Source: Novosphingobium sp. (GTDB taxonomy: Bacteria; Pseudomonadota; Alphaproteobacteria; Sphingomonadales; Sphingomonadaceae). From it: 23,495 nt of DNA. Positions 21,293 through 23,495 of this stretch are shown in pieces. Within the stretch, counting starts at the first letter, position 1, and each line of letters starts with the position of its first letter. The stretch covers positions 1 to 23,495 of the forward strand of contig JAIXYF010000327.1 in NCBI GenBank assembly GCA_027490345.1. The letters run 5' to 3'. The notes beneath the pieces were generated by a model that saw nothing but the letters and a program-made list of their open reading frames with translations, ran no database searches and had not been told where the DNA came from. A program made the translations under genes and the position numbers.

Positions 21293-22084
21293 TCACCGAT
21301 CTGTACGAGGTACCGTTCCGCCGGCGATAATGGAAGCGCCATCATCTATCACATGGCTCTGCCCATTGATGAAGCGGCTCTCGTCCGACGCAAGGAACAG
21401 GACGAGATTGGCCACATCGACCGGTTCGCCCAGCCGGTTCATCGCGGTGGCGTTATCGTGCACCGGGGCAGCGGCGCCCAGTTCAGCCAGCTTGCCGCCC
21501 AGGCTGCGTACCATCGGCGTATCAATCCCGGCCGGCAGCACCGAATTGGCCCGCACGCCGCGCCCGTTCTTGATCGAATAAGCGGCCGTCGCGCGCGTGT
21601 AGGCGTCGATGGCGCCCTTCGCGGCGCTATAAGCGGCGAACGTCGGTTCGCCCTGAATCGCGGCGATCGAGGCCATGTTGACGATGGAGCCGCCGCCGTT
21701 CGCGGCCATGGCGGGAATCGCGTGTTTGGTGCCGAACACCACGCCATCGATGCTGACGGCCATGATCTTGCGGTAGTTTGCTTCGGTCAGCGTTTCGGGA
21801 TCACCGAATTCGACGACGCCTGCGTTGTTGACGAGGACGTCGAGCCGCCCATGGCGCGCCGCCACATCAGCGATCAGCGCTTCCCAAGCGGCTTCGCTGG
21901 TGACGTCGAGGTGGTGGTATTCCGCGCCCTCGCCCAGTTCGGCGGCAAGCGCGCTGCCAGCGGCATCATCCACATCGGTGAGGATCACCCGCGCGCCTTC
22001 GGCCACGAACAGCCGCGCGTCCGCCGCGCCGAGGCCCTTGGCCGCGCCAGTCACGATGGCGACTTTGCCTTGCAGACGGTCCAT
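21293..22084 (-). CDS. Short-chain dehydrogenase/reductase, NAD-type
   Basis: This 263-residue classical SDR has TGAAKGLG at 12-19, Asp37 (NAD preference), NNAG at 86-89, Ser139, and YSAAK with Tyr152 and Lys156. It is a close paralogue of the SDR at 3844, sharing many blocks (VILTDVD, NNAGVVE, IMAVS, SIVNMASIA, FINGxxxxxDDxxSIIAG). Like that one it ends with an unusual DDGAS/SIIAGG tail instead of a plain DGG. It begins one base after the stop of the SnoaL-like gene, so the two are tightly coupled. It is the last gene of the 23292-21293 unit. Oxidation of a ring or side-chain hydroxyl is likely; the substrate is unknown. Confidence 0.93.
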   Translation of the reverse strand: MDRLQGKVAIVTGAAKGLGAADARLFVAEGARVILTDVDDAAGSALAAELGEGAEYHHLDVTSEAAWEALIADVAARHGRLDVLVNNAGVVEFGDPETLTEANYRKIMAVSIDGVVFGTKHAIPAMAANGGGSIVNMASIAAIQGEPTFAAYSAAKGAIDAYTRATAAYSIKNGRGVRANSVLPAGIDTPMVRSLGGKLAELGAAAPVHDNATAMNRLGEPVDVANLVLFLASDESRFINGQSHVIDDGASIIAGGTVPRTDR

Positions 22085-22085
22085 C

Positions 22086-22511
22086 TCAGCCCTCCAGCTT
22101 CACGGCACCGGGGCGCGGCGGCCCCGCCTCGCGGGCGACCAGTGCGGTCTCGTGGTAGTGGATGGTGTATTCCACCATCAACCCGTCCACGCAGCGTGTC
22201 GTCTCTGCCAGCGAAGTGCTGATACGGTTGCCCGTGAGTTTGGAGGTCATGGTCATGCGCAGCTGCAGGCAGAAGTAGTTCTCGTCCGTCAGGATGCCCA
22301 GCCGGTCCACCACCACGTCGTCCCAATAGCTCCACACGTGGGGGAACAAGCGCAGCAGCGCATCCTGTCCCTTCCAGTCGCCGCCGAAGGGCAGCTCGGG
22401 CGGCTCATGGACGACATAGTCGGGCGAGGTGATGGCCATCACCCCCGCCCAATCGCCCGCATCGATGCAGGCGAGCATGGTCTCGGCGAGTTCGCGGGGG
22501 GTTTTGCTCAT
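22086..22511 (-). CDS. SnoaL-like NTF2-fold protein
   Basis: This 141-residue protein has the NTF2/SnoaL fold: an N-terminal helix LAETMLACIDAGDWAGVMAI, then YVVHEPPELPFGG, and late strands ending in a YTIHYHET block. It differs from the LinA-like group in this window: it lacks the GID-Asp and the GRYxDR strand, and is nearer the polyketide-cyclase/ketosteroid-isomerase type. A catalytic residue cannot be named with confidence. It lies between two SDR genes and is joined to the downstream one by a one-base gap. A GGAG lies about 13 bases before the ATG, somewhat far. It may catalyse an isomerisation or elimination; a binding role is also possible. Confidence 0.8.
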   Translation of the reverse strand: MSKTPRELAETMLACIDAGDWAGVMAITSPDYVVHEPPELPFGGDWKGQDALLRLFPHVWSYWDDVVVDRLGILTDENYFCLQLRMTMTSKLTGNRISTSLAETTRCVDGLMVEYTIHYHETALVAREAGPPRPGAVKLEG

Positions 22512-22530
22512 GGTGTGCTGCCGCTCCGGA

Positions 22531-23292
22531 TCAGAACTGGACGCGCTTTGTGAAGCCGCCGTCGATCACCAGATTGACGCCGGTGGAGTAGGACGAGGCG
22601 GGGCTGGCGAGGAACACGACCGAGCGCGCCACTTCGTCCGGCGCGCCAAGGCGGCCCATCGGCATCTGCGCCTTGATGCTCTTGTAGAAGTCCGGCATCG
22701 CGCCCTGGATCATCTCCCAGCTGCCGCCGGGGAACTCGATCGGGCCGGGCGAGACAGTGTTGACCCGGATGCCCTTGGGCGCGAGCGCCTGGCCAAGCTG
22801 CGAGGCATAGGTAATGAGCGCGGCTTTGATCGCGTTGTAGGCCTGCGGCATGATAAAGGTTTCCACCGCGGCGGTCGACGACATCACGATGATCGAGCCT
22901 GCGCCGGATGCTTCGAGCGCCGGGGTCAGCGTCTCGATGCCCTTCACCGCGGCCATGATGTCCACATCAAGGCACTTCTGCCAGTCCTGCGTTGCGCCTG
23001 CGCCCGAAACGCTGGCCATGTTGATGAAGATGTCGCAGCCGCCGAGCCTCTCCACCGCCCCATTGAGCCACGCCACATAGCCTTCGATATTGCCGGTCAT
23101 GTCGAACGCGTCGCCATGGGCCTTGCCGGGATTGCCCGCGAGGACGGCCAGCGCGGCATCGATCTTGGCCTGATCGCGCGAGAAGAACGCGACGTCTGCG
23201 CCTTCGCTGGCGAGGATCTTGAGGATTTCGAGGCCGATGCCGCGGGCCCCGCCGTTCATGATGACTTTCTTGCCCTTGAGACCCAGATCCAT
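22531..23292 (-). CDS. Short-chain dehydrogenase/reductase with divergent cofactor motifs
   Basis: This 253-residue SDR has the catalytic Ser139 and YNAIK with Tyr152 and Lys156. Two structural motifs differ from the norm: the glycine loop reads NGGARGIG (13-20, Asn for Thr), and the NNAG motif reads NMAS (91-94). Arg39 after the second strand suggests NADP(H). I chose ATG 23292 because GGAG (23302-23299) is six bases upstream and MDLGLKGKKV is a typical start; the ATG at 23304 would add four residues. It is the first gene of the minus-strand unit facing the divergent SnoaL-like gene at 23441. The catalytic residues are intact, so it is probably active. Confidence 0.9.
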   Translation of the reverse strand: MDLGLKGKKVIMNGGARGIGLEILKILASEGADVAFFSRDQAKIDAALAVLAGNPGKAHGDAFDMTGNIEGYVAWLNGAVERLGGCDIFINMASVSGAGATQDWQKCLDVDIMAAVKGIETLTPALEASGAGSIIVMSSTAAVETFIMPQAYNAIKAALITYASQLGQALAPKGIRVNTVSPGPIEFPGGSWEMIQGAMPDFYKSIKAQMPMGRLGAPDEVARSVVFLASPASSYSTGVNLVIDGGFTKRVQF

Positions 23293-23440
23293 CGCGCTCT
23301 CCATCCATGGTTCGTGCCCGGCGGTCCCCGGGCCTTGTTCCGCGCCAGAATAGCCAAATCGGGAGGCCTGACAGCGCGCGGAAATGATAGTTTCTGGCGC
23401 TCTGGAATCGCCTTAGGCTCGGCTCAAATCGGGAGAGAAT
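23293..23440. promoter_or_regulatory. Divergent promoter region with 9-bp inverted repeat
   Basis: This space separates the SDR at 23292 (minus) from the SnoaL-like gene at 23441 (plus). A perfect 9-base inverted repeat, GCGCCAGAA (23342-23350) and TTCTGGCGC (23392-23400), spans it with 41 bases between the arms, which suits a regulator bound at two sites. CAAATCGGGAG also occurs twice (23355-23365 and 23425-23435). The second copy is the ribosome site region of the gene at 23441. Confidence 0.5.
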
Positions 23441-23495
23441 ATGGCTATCACCGGACCAATCGAGGACCAGCTCGCGATCCGCGCGCTGCATGACA
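23441..23495 (+). CDS. SnoaL-like protein, N-terminus only (cut by window end)
   Basis: Eighteen codons are visible, reading MAITGPIEDQLAIRALHD. GGGAGAG lies a few bases before the ATG. The DQLAIRALHD pattern resembles the first helix of the LinA-like proteins at 13674 and 3290 (DRLAIMDVLSRY, REEIRDLLHRY), so a SnoaL_4-type protein is the likely identity. The catalytic positions are beyond the window end. Confidence 0.55.
   Translation, partial: MAITGPIEDQLAIRALHD

Noticed and set aside
1..23495. Mobile element, phage or CRISPR content
   Set aside because: No transposase, integrase, phage gene, terminal repeats or spaced repeat array was found; base composition looks even across the window.

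Overview
The window is a dense catabolic gene cluster, most likely from a sphingomonad (Novosphingobium, Sphingobium or Sphingopyxis type). This rests on the high GC content, GGAG-type ribosome binding sites with frequent GTG starts, and a gene mix typical of sphingomonad aromatic, terpenoid or steroid degradation loci. That mix is alpha-only Rieske oxygenases, many short-chain dehydrogenases (SDRs), SnoaL/LinA-like small proteins, NmrA-like proteins and CurA-type reductases. The genus is inferred. No rRNA, tRNA, CRISPR array, insertion sequence or phage gene was seen.

Layout: (1) 2-1677, plus strand: a 5'-truncated SDR and an NmrA-like protein, ending at a hairpin. (2) 3754-1731, minus strand: a SnoaL-like protein, an SDR and a TIM-barrel isomerase/epimerase-like protein. 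(3) From a short divergent promoter region, 3844-9311, plus strand: SDR, Rieske oxygenase, SDR, KstD-like FAD dehydrogenase and NmrA-like protein. A 91-base gap is followed by 9403-11414: CurA-like reductase, SDR and a DUF1905 protein. (4) 11415-11776 is a non-coding gap with a hairpin, an operator-like palindrome and what looks like the scar of a deleted TonB-dependent receptor gene. (5) 11777-16083, plus strand: Rieske oxygenase, three tandem SnoaL_4/LinA-like proteins, Rieske oxygenase. (6) After a second convergent hairpin, 21163-16124, minus strand: E1alpha, E1beta and E2 of a 2-oxoacid/acetoin-type dehydrogenase complex, a VOC protein and a second CurA-like reductase. (7) 23292-21293, minus strand: SDR, SnoaL-like protein, SDR. 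A divergent SnoaL-like gene begins at 23441 and runs off the window.

In total there are seven SDRs, six SnoaL/NTF2-fold proteins (two of them of uncertain activity), three Rieske alpha subunits, two NmrA-like proteins, two CurA-like reductases, one KstD-like flavoprotein and one thiamine-dependent E1/E2 complex. Many genes are coupled by 1-4 base overlaps or gaps of a few bases. There is no ferredoxin, ferredoxin reductase, E3 dihydrolipoamide dehydrogenase, CoA ligase, thiolase, transporter or regulator here, so those parts must lie outside the window or elsewhere in the genome.

A reasonable inference is a pathway for a multi-functional (poly)cyclic substrate. Rieske oxygenases would hydroxylate or demethylate it. 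SDRs and the FAD enzyme would oxidise alcohols and introduce double bonds. LinA/BaiE-like proteins would eliminate water or small groups, and CurA-type enzymes would reduce enones. The AcoABC-like complex would convert a 2-oxoacid or acyloin-type intermediate to acyl-CoA. The substrate cannot be read from the sequence.
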